A DNA stretch of 64,000 nt from Isoetes taiwanensis (lineage: Eukaryota > Streptophyta > Lycopodiopsida > Isoetales > Isoetaceae), in contig JAJEKV010000004.1 in assembly GCA_021234155.1 (NCBI GenBank), positions 62,001-126,000 on the forward strand. The letters run 5' to 3'. Under the pieces are notes generated by a model. It had not been told where the DNA came from and did not search any database. It was given only the letters and a program-made list of their open reading frames with translations. Made by a program: the position numbers and the translations under genes. This document shows, in pieces, positions 47,853-58,900 of this stretch. Within the stretch, counting starts at the first letter, position 1. The number at the start of each line of letters is the position of its first letter.

Positions 47853-48757
47853 TTATACATATGAAAAAACACAAAGGCACTTCACGGCCTTTTTTCCGGG
47901 GGTCTTTCTTCTTGTTGTATTCAGCCATAAAATTTTGACCATAGTTTTTCGGGATCCCTTATGCGTAAGGCGTAGCATGTCCTTGGGCATAGCAGGTCCT
48001 GCGCTTGGCATGTATTCTTTGCAAGCTGCGAGTCCTCGAACAGGCCGAGCACAAGCGCTTCGAAGCCATTTTGAAGAGCATTTAAAGGCGGTTGCTTGCT
48101 TGATTACTATGCTTGGTATGATGTATCGCACAACACTCTTGCGGGGAATCTCTCTCACGAGCGGCAAATGGGAGGCGGAATGACCATCTCGGTGCTCTTA
48201 CGATACTTCTTAATCGGCGCTCTTTAATACCAGGCCGTCTTCGCTTAGGCCTCTACCCTCACCCACCCCACATTTGGAGCATTTGCTCGGCCGGCCTCTT
48301 CGGCCGCCTCCTCCTCACTCGGCATCTGCGAGCGATTTCCTCGGCCAGAACTCTTGCGGCGTAGATCTCCTCACATTCACAAGTAGCCTTCCCTTTACGG
48401 CGTTGGGCCTCCTCCTCGATTTGAAGGTCCTAGCACCTCCACGGGGGAGGCAGGAGGAAGCGAGGAAAGAGCAAGAAGAGGCGGCTGCCCAATAATTAAT
48501 CCGGCATCATATTCTTCGCCACGTCTCTCTCACATTTTCATCCTCGTCTCCGAACCGGAGTGCACCTCCCTACTTACTCCGTGAGCTGCTTCTCCCGCTG
48601 ATGCGTCATGCGATTTCTTTTCCGGGTCTTACATTAGGCATGGTCGGAGGAGGAGAATCTCTATCGAGACTTCAGAGATCAGATGAAGAAGGCGGACTAA
48701 TGTAATCACCGGCCTTACACCACGGATGGATCCTTGCATTTGTTTAGTTCTTGCCAT
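47853..48757 (-). pseudogene. Diverged histone H3 in the nested element
   Basis: ATG at 48,757 (good context, GCC before and G after) opens MARTKQMQGS; the first six residues equal canonical H3. The histone-fold landmarks appear in order near 48,240-47,930 but in different frames: KRRRPGI, KKYRKSTEMVI, LVREI, ALQNGFEALVLGLFEDSQL and MPKDMLRL. They correspond to the H3 RPG, KYQKSTELLI, LVREI, ALQEAAEAYLVGLFED and MPKDIQLA segments. One break falls where H3 has the CAG codon of PFQRLVREI. If unspliced, the N-terminal tail would be about 180 residues, far longer than in H3, and the C-terminus has a basic extension. Canonical H3 wraps DNA in nucleosomes; this one is very diverged and its role is unknown. 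Confidence 0.75.
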
Positions 48758-49616
48758 GGCTTCTCGGCCGGATGGCGCTTTATACTACTGAACAACGACA
48801 AAAATAGACAAGCTGGCGAGGAGATAAATAGTAAAAAAACGAAGTTAAAGTAAAATATGATGGTAGCGTTTTTAAATAATTATGCGGAACCCTAAAAAAA
48901 TATCGGACAAAATACGGAACCCTAAAAAACATCGGACAAAAACACAAATAAAAACCGAGATTCAAAGCGCTAGCCGATAGACAATTTCTTGTTGATCGCG
49001 AACTCACTAAACTTTACATTTCCTCTTGCTCAGAACCAACCCTAATGCCATCAATAAAATAATGGAAGTCGTTAAACAATTTCCTCTGTCTCCATTAGCA
49101 CTCTTAGCTCGATAATGGCCATTAAACTTTCCATGGTGGCCGTATAAATGACTTCCTCCCTCTCCATACTCGAATATCCACCGATCGGAGTGTCTATTAT
49201 GGTCCTCAAACGGCTCCCAAAAAGTTGTGCACCCTCTCTTTTACTTTTCCTTCGTTTCTAGTTGACAATTAACATTATAAATATTGTTTTGGAAGAAAGT
49301 ATCCGAACTTAAAGAAGGACTTAACTACGCGGACCTCTGTTAGTTGACCGGATGATTCGTGGAATCGAACATCCCGTGTCGGAACCAAAAATAAGCCATC
49401 CACAAAAATCTAGGGGAGAAAGCATTATATGTCTTGAGACTTTTGAACTTCCGCCTATCCGAATATGTTAGCAAATACCTCAAAGCGGTGTGTGAAGATT
49501 TTTGAAACTCATCCTCACGCCTCCGTTTTCAGACATTCCCGCTTGCACCTCGTCAGCCATGCATTTCTTCATTGCAATTACATTGTTCTCATTAGTCCGT
49601 GGCTTACAAAGTTCAC
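48758..49616. other. Cargo-block spacer, weak coding traces
   Basis: Low-confidence minus-strand pieces only (for example MAYFWFRHGMFDSTNH near 49,400). A TATAAAG at about 48,780 is too near the H3 start codon to be a convincing promoter. Confidence 0.3.
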
Positions 49617-50347
49617 TTAAAGGGGCAATTCAACCGCCTCAAGCTTCGGTTTCCCGACCTTTACGTTATAATCATGTCCGTAAAACCGGATGCCTATACC
49701 CAAGGTCACGACATCCATACCTTGGAAAAGGACAATTAGATGTCTATGTGATACGACAAGTACACTACTAATACTTTCGGTAGGAATGACATCCACGACG
49801 TCGATAAACATAAACCTCGCACAATAAATTTGTTTGTAAACACGTGTCGAAAAGAAATGAAAAGATAAGAAGATCACACGACGCGAAACTATCTCTCACG
49901 CCAGATTAAGTAGGCGACGGTAGCTTCGGCGTCGTGTGATCCGTTTTAAGGTGGTTACCATTTGCGGGCAATTTTGGGAAGCTATTTTTGGTGGAGATTA
50001 GCTCTTTGGCCATATCGGAAAGGGGTATATGCATGTATTGTTATATATTCCACTTTCCAGGCGCTAGAATTCAACTTGAACTCTTTTATCCTACCTATCC
50101 AATGTGTCCGCATCGCGTCGACGCCTTTGTCGCTTAACTCTATGCTCGCCCCTCGTTGATGGCAAAGATACTCACCTGAACCTATTGAGACAAAACCTCC
50201 CACTTCTTGACCTTGGGAGTTCGTAGAATGGGGCAAGAACACGAAAATTACGGGGAGACATGGATTGCGGATGAGGAGTGAAGGCGGAGAGGATGCACGA
50301 GGCAGCCCGGAGTGACAAGATCTGAAGTTGGCGCCAAAATTTGACAA
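49617..50347 (-). pseudogene. Unrecognised cargo protein 7
   Basis: Two open minus-strand pieces, 49,982-50,347 and 49,617-49,877. The first contains GVDAMRTHWIGRIKEFKLNS and WKVEYITIHAYTPFRYGQR, which loosely recalls BAH domains ('yIGrI.ei', then a 'v.v.wyyrP' strand), but the similarity is weak. The second has IPTESISSVLVVSHRHLIVL. The inverted 73-bp CACACGACGC hairpin separates them, so they may be different genes. Function unknown. Confidence 0.35.
49875..49938. repeat. Second inverted pair of the CACACGACGC motif
   Basis: GATCACACGACGC at 49,873 faces GCGTCGTGTGATC ending near 49,941. It is a 13-bp perfect inverted pair spanning about 70 bp. Confidence 0.85.
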
Positions 50348-50745
50348 GGGAGTTGGTGGCGCCCGGCGAGGGCGGTCAAAGTCACCATTATTTTGGGCGG
50401 CGACTCGAAAAAATACGGGCCATTAAAATGGTTGCAATAAAAGCGCAGCATCCCTATGAAAATACGCCATGTGGATGCCAAGTAAGCCCCGCTCATCCTT
50501 CTACCCGCCAAGTAATCTGCGACTTTTTTAAGAAAAGGCGCCAAACCGATTGGTCTGGCGACCGGGACGGCGGAAATCTTTAGCCCAAGATAAGGGGCCA
50601 TTTTCAGACCCCAAATCCGCCCTAATGGCGCAAGCCGTGAGACCATTAGGTAGAGAAAGTCTGAAATAAGTGTAGATTTTAATTAAATAGGTGCCTTGGC
50701 ATGATAAATTGAGCAACTCGAACTCCGACCTAAAAATTTTCCAAG

Positions 50746-50755
50746 CTATAAATAG
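50746..50755 (+). promoter_or_regulatory. TATA box of retroelement gene 1
   Basis: CTATAAATAG followed by CCCCCTCATTTTCTC. The same arrangement is at 52,705 (CTATAAATAG, CCCCTCATTTCTC), so the two promoters are duplicates. The ATG at 50,851 is 96 bp after the box. Confidence 0.7.
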
Positions 50756-50850
50756 ATGTAAACCCCCTCATTTTCTCGTCCGACCCTAGAAATCCGGCTC
50801 TTCCCACTTAGGGCGATCTTTGGGCTTTTTACCGATTGACGAAGTAAAGT

Positions 50851-52131
50851 ATGGCCTTAACCAAACAGACCGCCAGAAGCGTCGCCGCCAGCGAAACCAC
50901 CCGGCGCCCACGGAGGCTGAGATCATTCGATGATGCCCGCGAGAGGCTCGCGAAGGGGGTCGTCGCCTTCTGGACGAAAGAGCGGACACGTCCCGGTCGA
51001 TCGGACGCCTTCAACCCGCCAGGTGGAACAGACGAGGCAACATCACCAACCTCCATGGACGAGGAGACAAGGGAGGTATATGAGGAAATAGAGCGGAGAT
51101 CCAGAACAAGAAAGAGCAAGACCATTCAAGCAGCCACGGAGATCCTCGAAAGCGGGGAAGAGCGGTGACGGTCCGGAGGCCAGAGGAAGCAGACTTTTAG
51201 AAGGTTCATTAGGAAATATGAACGCGGAGAAGAGGAAGGAAGACAAAAAGAGGAAAAGGGAGGAAGAGGGAACAGTAAAGCGAGAAGAGAAAAAGAAGGC
51301 GAAGGGGAAGTTCGTGGATAGCACAAGGAAGTCAAGGATCAGCCCACGCCGAGGAAGAGGCCTAACCCCAAGATCGTCATCAAGGAGCTGCAAGCCGACG
51401 AACCTCCCAACTCCTCCGGACGACTCTTCCCGATGGGGACTTCAACCCTAATGCTGCAGGTGAAAGCTCTTCTAAGCACCCGGACGTGAGACGTGTAGTG
51501 CCCGACCAGCCAAAGACCGGAAGCAACCCCAGCCAAGACCAAGTGCGTAAAACCCCCGAAAATTCGGATGGGATAGAAAGAAGTACACCACGACCTTTGC
51601 GTGGAAGCTTACGCCACCGGTGGTAAAGATATAACGAAAAGAAAGATGAGGGAGCACGAGGCTTATATGAAGAAATGGGAAGCCTACAGCAAGTACTATG
51701 AAGAAAACAGGTGGTCGTGATCATCGCGAGGAGGGCGGCCGACAAAGCAGTTATAGACCTTGAAGCCGCCACCACCAAAGCCCAAGGTCCCTGCCACCAC
51801 CCAAGAAGAAGGTAGACAGGAAGGAGGGGTGGAGAGGAGGGAGATTAGGAGACTTAGGCAACAAGAGCTACTTGACTTTAATCCCCGCGCCCCCTTTGCT
51901 CCGTTAGTGCGCAGAAGTAATGCGTGCCTACGTGACGTAATTTCCGCGGTCATCACTTGCCGAGGCCGCTAGCAATGCAAGAAGCGGCCGAGGCAAAGAT
52001 AGTGCAACATTTTGAAGATTCAACAGCCTGCACTGTCCACGCCAAGCGGGTAACCCTAATGCGACAAGACATGAGTCTTGCGACCCGCATAAAGGGAGAA
52101 CGCCCTTAGAAGCGTTTTTTGTAAATAATTG
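50851..52131 (+). pseudogene. Retroelement gene 1 with an H3-tail-like N-terminus
   Basis: ATG in good context (A at -3, G at +4) opens MALTKQTARSVAASETTRRP. After Met removal, A.TKQTAR matches residues 1 and 3-8 of histone H3, with Leu for Arg2. The first frame runs to 51,168 with a charged helical part (DEETREVYEEIERRSRTRK). A second frame, 51,218-51,451, is very basic (KRKEDKKRKREEEGTVKREE), and more pieces follow to about 52,130 (KRKMREHEAYMKKWEAYSKY). There is no histone fold. It has its own TATA promoter and lies between the nested element and gene 2. Role unknown; it could be a chromatin-reader ligand or a nucleic-acid-binding gag-like protein. Confidence 0.5.
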
Positions 52132-52246
52132 AAAATTTTGTATTATAGAGCAATTGTGTGTACTTAATTGCATAAACTTGATTAATTAGAGCAAGTTAAT
52201 AAGTTTTAGCTTTTATTGCAGCGAAATAGGACAATTGCAGGCCGAA

Positions 52247-52515
52247 ACACGTGATGTCTCATTTCGGCGCTGGTATAAAACTAAATTTTAGTTTTGAAGC
52301 GAGGCGCAAGCTGTGAGACCTCGCCCAAACTTGACCAAAGCAGCTCCAAATCGACTAAATAAGGGGTCAATTCTGTCTGAATTGATGAGCCCATCATCCT
52401 TACACCATTAGTTTACCCAAATTAGACACCTTTTGATCGAAATGAGAGTGATGTCTCACAGCTCGCGCCTGGTCAAAGAACTAAAAGTTAGTTTTGGGGA
52501 GCGAAATTTGTGGAG
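52247..52515 (+). repeat. Second pair of dyad modules, about 200 bp apart
   Basis: Modules at 52,247 and 52,447 match those at 36,787 and 36,983 (GTCTCA, CTAAAATTTTAG or CTAAAAGTTAG, GAGCGA/AGCGAGG, GAGACC). They precede the TATA box at 52,705. Confidence 0.6.
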
Positions 52516-52704
52516 ACCTCTTACCATTTCTTTACGAGCGTGTCCAAATCATCTTCAACTTTGTTGGATAGTATCCTTGAGGTAATTTAGCCTGTTCAAA
52601 CATCTCATTTAGTCTTCAAATTGCCATTTTTACCTTAGATAGACTAGAATTACCCAACCCCAGGAATTTCCCAAGTCACCCAAAAATTAGGGTTTTCCCC
52701 TTTT

Positions 52705-52714
52705 CTATAAATAG
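52705..52714 (+). promoter_or_regulatory. TATA box of retroelement gene 2
   Basis: CTATAAATAG followed by ACCCCTCATTTCTC. The ATG at 52,828 is 114 bp after it. Duplicate of the 50,746 promoter. Confidence 0.65.
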
Positions 52715-52827
52715 ACCCCTCATTTCTCAGATAGCACCCTACAAATCCGCTCCTGCCCTTCTAGCCGATTTCTCAACTCCCTGAGGCGCTCTTGCAACCG
52801 TTTGTTACCCTCTCCTGCAATTAACCA

Positions 52828-54339
52828 ATGGCAACCTCTGACTTTCGCTGAGATGGTACGGCGCCCGGCGCTCATCTGCTGAGGGCGGCGTCGACCAAAT
52901 CTTCCATATCTTGGGAAGACCTTGCACGCAACCCCCCTTACCCGGTAGAGTCTTGTCTCGAGTTCCAAGCTAGGGTAGAACCCAGCTAGTACAGCTCCCC
53001 TTGTGTAGGCTACTTTGTCCCTAGACAGTCCACATAGCGGCATTAGACGATGTCCCTAACATCGCCAAATACCTAACAAACAAAGCGCAAATAAGACACT
53101 CCTCGAGCCAATGGTCCTAACTGTCAATAGGACCAAGTATTTCTCTTTCAACACCGCCTTGGCAATCTTTCTCACCCACCGTGCCGAGAAGGTGGGGGGA
53201 AACCTCCATTCCCCCATGGACGTAGACCCATTAGCCATAGCGGAAGAACAACGGCTCCGGGCCACGGTATGAACAGAGCAGAAGGGGAAGGAAGAAGACT
53301 TCGGATGAACAGGAATCGAAGAAGAGGAAGACTATGTCGAGCTCGACCCAGCGGAGGAGCGGCGACAAGCGAGCAGGAGTGGCAAGACTTCGGGAAAGAA
53401 GCCGCAAACTCTGAGTCACGCCACCCCTTGGGTTAGGCATCACAAGCCTAGCTCCCATTATTGTCGAGGAGTTTACGCTCCTAAGCGACATCCAAAACCT
53501 CCCTGAGGGGAAAGGGAGCACAGACTGAAGAGTTGCTGCACCAACTCAAGAACGGACTGGGCGACTTCATCATCCGAGGAGCATCGACTTCCCACTCCAA
53601 GTAAGAGAAGCCGACACTTACATCGGAGAGTCGCCTCAGGCATCCAAGCCTACTGGCAAAGATCGTGCGATTATGGAGGGCGGACCAGGCAAACAAATCA
53701 ACTACCGACGGAGGGAAGAGTTCCCTTGCCCTCACAGAACAGATGGGGATCCGTTATGCGACCTCGAACATCCTAACGGCAAGCTCTTCAGCAACACCTC
53801 CCCCGGAGAGAAGAGGCGAATTCGACCTAAGGAGGGCTTCAGCAACAGTCAGAGACTACAGGGAGCTCACCACGGTGGAGGTTGATGACTTTGCAAAAGG
53901 AGACCTGAGCTGGATACCGGTGGCCGAGGGGCCCCGTCCGACTTAAAGCGGTCATTTGCGTTATTACCTCCCCTGCTGATGGATGGTAGATTAGCGGTAA
54001 TTCACCGCAAGTTCACCCCCAGAGGCGAGGAAGGAGTATCGATGCTGATTGCACTCTCAGGATTCGGCCGGCATGCGCGGTTGCCCCTCAACACCGAGTA
54101 TGCCATTGCCGTGAAGAAGCAGTAGCACTTTCGGCGTCTTCGACGTAGGTACCTTACAAAGGCAAGGATGGCGGTGGATGCAGCTTATACCTCGGCCCTT
54201 GAGAATAGAAGACTTGGCGAGAGCTTTACAGGGGGGATCTTCAGCCAATGTCCTTAGGAACTTGGGCCATTCAGTGGGAACAGCCCAAGTGAAAAAGTTC
54301 CTAGAGGATAACCCATCTTACCGGCGGCAGCAAGAATGA
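52828..54339 (+). pseudogene. Retroelement gene 2, unrecognised pre-gag protein
   Basis: ATG at 52,828 opens MATSDF and stops within eight codons, so the start is uncertain. Longer coherent pieces are EEEEDYVELDPAEERRQ near 53,320 and 53,665-53,946 (ADQANKSTTDGGKSSLALTE, then LTTVEVDDFAKGDLSWIPVA). The last piece ends at 54,339 after NVLRNLGHSVGTAQVKKFLE. The region looks like one coding sequence broken by indels. No domain recognised; extra ORFs before gag are known in several plant Ty3/gypsy groups. Confidence 0.4.
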
Positions 54340-54502
54340 TTAGCAGTAGCTGTAATTTTGTATTAGCATAATATAAAATATGAATAGAATTTCGTTTGCT
54401 CTATAAATGTTTTGTTGATGTATCTTGTGTCCCCAACCATGCCAATAAACATAAATAATGCAAGAAAACAAGGAAAACTAACCATATAGCTATGAACCAC
54501 TT

Positions 54503-55420
54503 GTGTATGCAGCTAGAAGCCTAAACGCAGGAGAACGTCAACTGCGAGAACTTATGGAAGAACAGAGTCCGCCCAGGCCACGCCCGGCAAGGAACCTGCT
54601 TGAAGAATTTGGACAAATGACCCCAGAGGAAGAAATATCGCAAATGAGGACGGACCTTGAGCAGATAAAGGCTTTGCTAGCCGCACATGCTGTGAGCAGG
54701 TTCGGGTGGCGCTCCAACCCGCCGCAAGCGTCAGCTCGGAGAACAGGAAGAGACAAGAAGAGGGGCAAGAGAGGAAGGTCCCCCAGTTCGGACTCCTCCG
54801 ACTCAAGCCCAGATTCAGACTCCGATTCCGAGGAAGAAGAAGAGCAGAACCAAGACCGAACAGATGGAAGGCGAGGAACACCCGACCCGGGACGACAAAG
54901 GGACACAAGAACCTCGACTACCGTAAGAAAGTGGACTCGCATTGGGAAATGTTTGGAAGGCCGGGAAGCTCGAAAGGCAATTCTCAAAGCGAGAATAGGT
55001 CGCATGGAGGGAAGCTTGGCTTGACGAGATGAGTGAATATGGCAACACTTATGGTATGAAGGATAAGGATAAAGCGTGGTAGCAACCGCAAACCCGAAAG
55101 GAGCAAAGACGCATTTGGTGGGAAGGGTTATGCCAAAGCTCATGGCTTAAGCGGGGATGCTTGCGGTGTTCGTGAAGTTTGCTAAAGCCTTCAAAAGCGC
55201 CATTACGTTCCAAGAGAGCACAAGTCCAAAGATGATCTTGGCCGGTTCTGAGGTTGCGGCAAGGCAACAAGTCGGTCTGAGAAATATCTGAGAGGAGTTC
55301 ATGAATTTGAGGTATGTGCCAAAGTTAGGTGAGAAGCATGCGAGAAAGCTACATTGAAGGTCCGAATGAGGAGATCCGCAAGCTTGTAAGGGCAATAAAC
55401 CCTAGAACAATGCTCGAGCG
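54503..55420 (+). pseudogene. Gag of the chromodomain retrotransposon
   Basis: 54,503-55,024 is open: an N-terminal helical part (RQLRELMEEQSPPRPRPARN, EEEISQMRTDLEQIKALL), an Arg/Lys-rich stretch (RRTGRDKKRGKRGRSPSSD) and a Ser/Asp/Glu-rich linker. Further gag-like pieces follow in shifted frames (GRNPRTML-like AINPRTMLER near 55,400). Gag forms the particle that packages element RNA. No clear CCHC zinc knuckle could be read, perhaps because of indels. Confidence 0.6.
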
Positions 55421-55954
55421 GAGTCCAAGGCAATAAGCTTGCAAGGAGCGGGACCTGAGTAGCGGCGGAGGCGGTATTATCGAGGACAAAGGCAAGGCAA
55501 CAGTGGTTTTAGCGAGGGGCGGCCCGACCCGGGGACCCGGCTAGAGCCCCATATATAGTAGCAATCGGGGAAGCGGCGGGGAGAAAAAGCGGTGTCCTTT
55601 AAAGATAGCGAGGAAGGGTCAAACTACTCCAAAGCGGTGCGATCCTTCTTGCGAGCCATGCCCAAGGAGAAACGAGGAGTGCATAAGCGGCTACGCCCGG
55701 GTGCTTCCAGCGGGCCATAGAACGGCGAAGCGCCCATACGTTATGAGTGCGGCACTAGCGAGTTGGGGATTGGGACACTCTGGCGGCGGCGGCGAGGAAG
55801 CCCAGCGACTACATTTGGGGTGAGTGTCATATCTTTGCCGCAATAGATCTGAGCAAGCGAGAGCGGTATAAGGTAATTTCCCGATTGGGAAAGGCCAAGG
55901 CCAAGTCATTTATAGTCTGATAGATCGGGGAAGTAGCCATAACCGCATCCCAGA

Positions 55955-58900
55955 ATGGCCCAAATGTTGAAGTTGAAACCATTAAAGTCAAAGCCAAGGC
56001 CCGTTGTCTTAGCAAGTGGAGCGGTAGAAGGCGGGGCGGCAGGTAAGAGAATCAACCGACATCGACTTACCGAGGGGATTAAAATCGGATGGGGGCGAGA
56101 GGTAATGGGCATTGGGAAATCTGACTTGATCATAGGTATGGAGTACCTTGGACCAGCGAGGGGGCCATCATTGATTGTGGAAGCGGAAAGTGACCTTCCC
56201 AACACCCGGCGGCAAGATCATTGAGATCCGCGGGTAAAGAAGTTGTCCCCATCATGCGGTGTATGTCTTCTAAGCGGCTGTTCAAGTGTATCAAGAGTGA
56301 GCAGGTGGCATACATCTTCAAGCTTGAGATTGAAGAGCGAGTCGAAAAGAGAGTGAAGAAGATAAAGTGCTCAACAAGCTGCCCAAGCGGATAGCTAGCG
56401 ATCCGCGGAGTTCCATGAGCTCTTCCGGATGAGATCAAGCAGCTCCCTCCTTATAGGGGAGTCGAATGCGAGATAGCACTTTCGAACGGGGAACAAAGCC
56501 GACAAGCAAGGCTCCATATAGAATGACAACGCAAGAGTTGGCCGGATTTGAAGAAGCGATTTCGGGAGCTGCTTTCGACCTAGGTTTCATTAGACCTAGT
56601 GTCTACCGCCATTTGGGCGCCCATTCTTTTTTTGTCAAGAAGAAAGATGGATCTCGAGGATGTGCATAGACTATAGGCGGTTGAATAAGCACACCATCAA
56701 GAACAAGTATCGCTTCCAAGATCGGGACGACTTGATGGATCAGCTTCAAGGAGCAAAGATCTTCTCAAAAATCGACTTAAGGTGGGGCTATCATCAGATC
56801 CGGATAAAGGAAGAAGATATCCATAAAACCGCCTTCGGGGGCGGTATGGGCACTATGAGTTCACGGTAATGCCTTTTCGGCTTATCAAATGCCCACAGCG
56901 TTCATGAGGCTCATGAGCGATATCTTGGGGAGTTCCTAGACACCTTTGTGATTGTTTTCTTTGATGACATTTTGGTGTATAGCAAATCCCTTGAAGAGCA
57001 TGTACAACACTTGAGAAGAGTCTTTGGAGAAGTTGAAGAGGCACCAATTATGCATGCCAAGTTGTCGAAGTGCCACCGCAACGGAGAGGGTGGAATACCT
57101 TGGTCATGTGATTTCAGCAGAAGGCATCTCGGCGGACCCGCCAAGATTGAAGCGATGATTCAATGGCGGCGCCCGAAGAAGAATGCATGAGGTCGAAGTT
57201 TTTCTCGGGCTAGGGTACTACGGGGAAGTTCGTGAAGAACTTTGCTAAGATAAGCGCCCCCCGATGCGCGGACGACAAAGGCGAGAGAAGGTGAAAGATT
57301 GGGCGAGCATTGGCACAAGAAAGCCCAAAAGGGGTTTGAATTGTTGAAAGAAGCTTTGGCGACAGCCCTGTCTTGACCTCGCGGACCGGAGAAAGATAAG
57401 CTTGTAGCAGCAGATGCAAGTAAAATAGCTACAGGGTAGTGCTTATCACGGGGAAGAGCGTGTGGTAGCGTATGACTCCGGGAAGATGAACGGCCGAGAC
57501 GTGGCGCTACCCAACGCCACGACCGAGGAATTGCTTGCGGTTGTCGGGGCACTAAGAATATGGAGGCATTACCTCTTAGGAAGGAAGTTCCAATTGGATA
57601 CCGACCATGAGCCTCGGTATGTATTCACGCATAACCACACCTTATCTCGAGGCGGCGGAGGTGGATGGAGTTCCTCGAGGAATATGACTTTGATATAGTC
57701 TACAAGCGAGGGGGAAGCTCAATGTGGTAGCGAGATGCTTTCGAGGCATCCCCCGACAACTAGAGTGCATTGCAATGCAATTTCGGACTCTCCGGCGACT
57801 TTGGTAAGAAGATTGAAGAGTCCTTGCCAACGGATGTGGATTTCAGAGAAATATGGGCAAGCCTCTCTAGGGAGGCTAGAAACGAGATAAAAAGCGGGAA
57901 GCCTTCAAGCATTATAAGAAGGAGGGCAACTGTTATATCATAAGGACAAGTTGTGCGTGCACGAGTCATCGGGGGTAAGGAAATTGATCCTCCATGACAC
58001 GCATACTGGCCATGCGCGGCTATTAAACATATTTCAAAGCTTGGCGGCTATTATTGGCGGGGAATGAAGAAGCGGTAGCTCGCTACATCAAGGAATGTCG
58101 GCTATGCCCGGCAGACAAAGCGGGCGACTTAATTCGAGGGGGCATTAGAGCCATTAGCGGTGCCAAGCGCTAAGTGGGAGGTGATTAGCATGGATTTCAT
58201 CACAGGGACTCCCAAGGACCGTCCCGGAGGGAAAAGGCGGCTTTGATGGTGGTAGTAGACATAAGTTGTCGAAAATGGCACATTTTGTGCCTTGCGGGGA
58301 CCACAGAAGGCGGCTATGGATCTGGAAGCTCTTCACAAAAAGAGATCTTTAGGCTTCATGGCATGCCAAGGGAGATCATCTCCGAGCGAGGGATCCGAAA
58401 TTCATGGCGCCTTTTGGCGGGGACCTCTTTGCGACAATCGGGCGAAGCTATCCATGAGCACGCGGCATATCATCCTCGAGACGGATGGCCAAGCGGAGGC
58501 GGACCAACGAGGATTTTTAGAGGACATGCTACGAAACTATATGCGGAATAAGCAAGGTATGTGGGAAGAATTTATTCACTTGGTGGAGTTTGCATACAAT
58601 AGCACCAAGCGGGGAATCATCCCAAATGTCGCCGTTTATGATCAATTCGACTATCGATTGCCTAACTCCGGACACTTGGCACAACCCGTGTCAAAAGTGG
58701 AAGTTTAGCGGCGGATGTTGGCTGATATGCGGCGGCTTGTGGAAGAGGTTCGAGGGTATCACGCTAGCGGCAAGAAGTCGACAAAAGAGCATCGCCGACA
58801 AGCATCGAACGTAAGAGAGTTCAAAGTTGGAGATGATGTTTGGCTCAAGATCAAGGTGAAGCGGGTGGCTTCGGGTTGGGAATTGCAAGAAGCTTGCTCC

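Larger units (their letters stand above)
37040..50627. mobile_element. Nested 13.6-kb element with 32-bp inverted ends and chromatin-like cargo
   Basis: 37,040-37,071 and 50,596-50,627 are perfect 32-bp inverted copies (left arm starts CATTAGGGCGGATTTGGGG). The outside flanks are GCGAAAG and GCGCAAG, a possible 7-8-bp target duplication with one mismatch. Inside are a transposase-like gene on the plus strand (39.7-42.0 kb) and at least seven gene-like regions, mostly minus-strand, including a diverged histone H3. The interval splits the retroelement between its dyad modules and the TATA box at 50,746; the same modules and TATA box lie close together at 52.2-52.7 kb. It therefore looks like an insertion. 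Superfamily not recognised. Confidence 0.6.

Noticed and set aside
54538-55143. 201-codon minus-strand open frame
   Set aside because: Antisense shadow of gag, caused by its GC-rich, Arg/Ser/Asp-rich composition.
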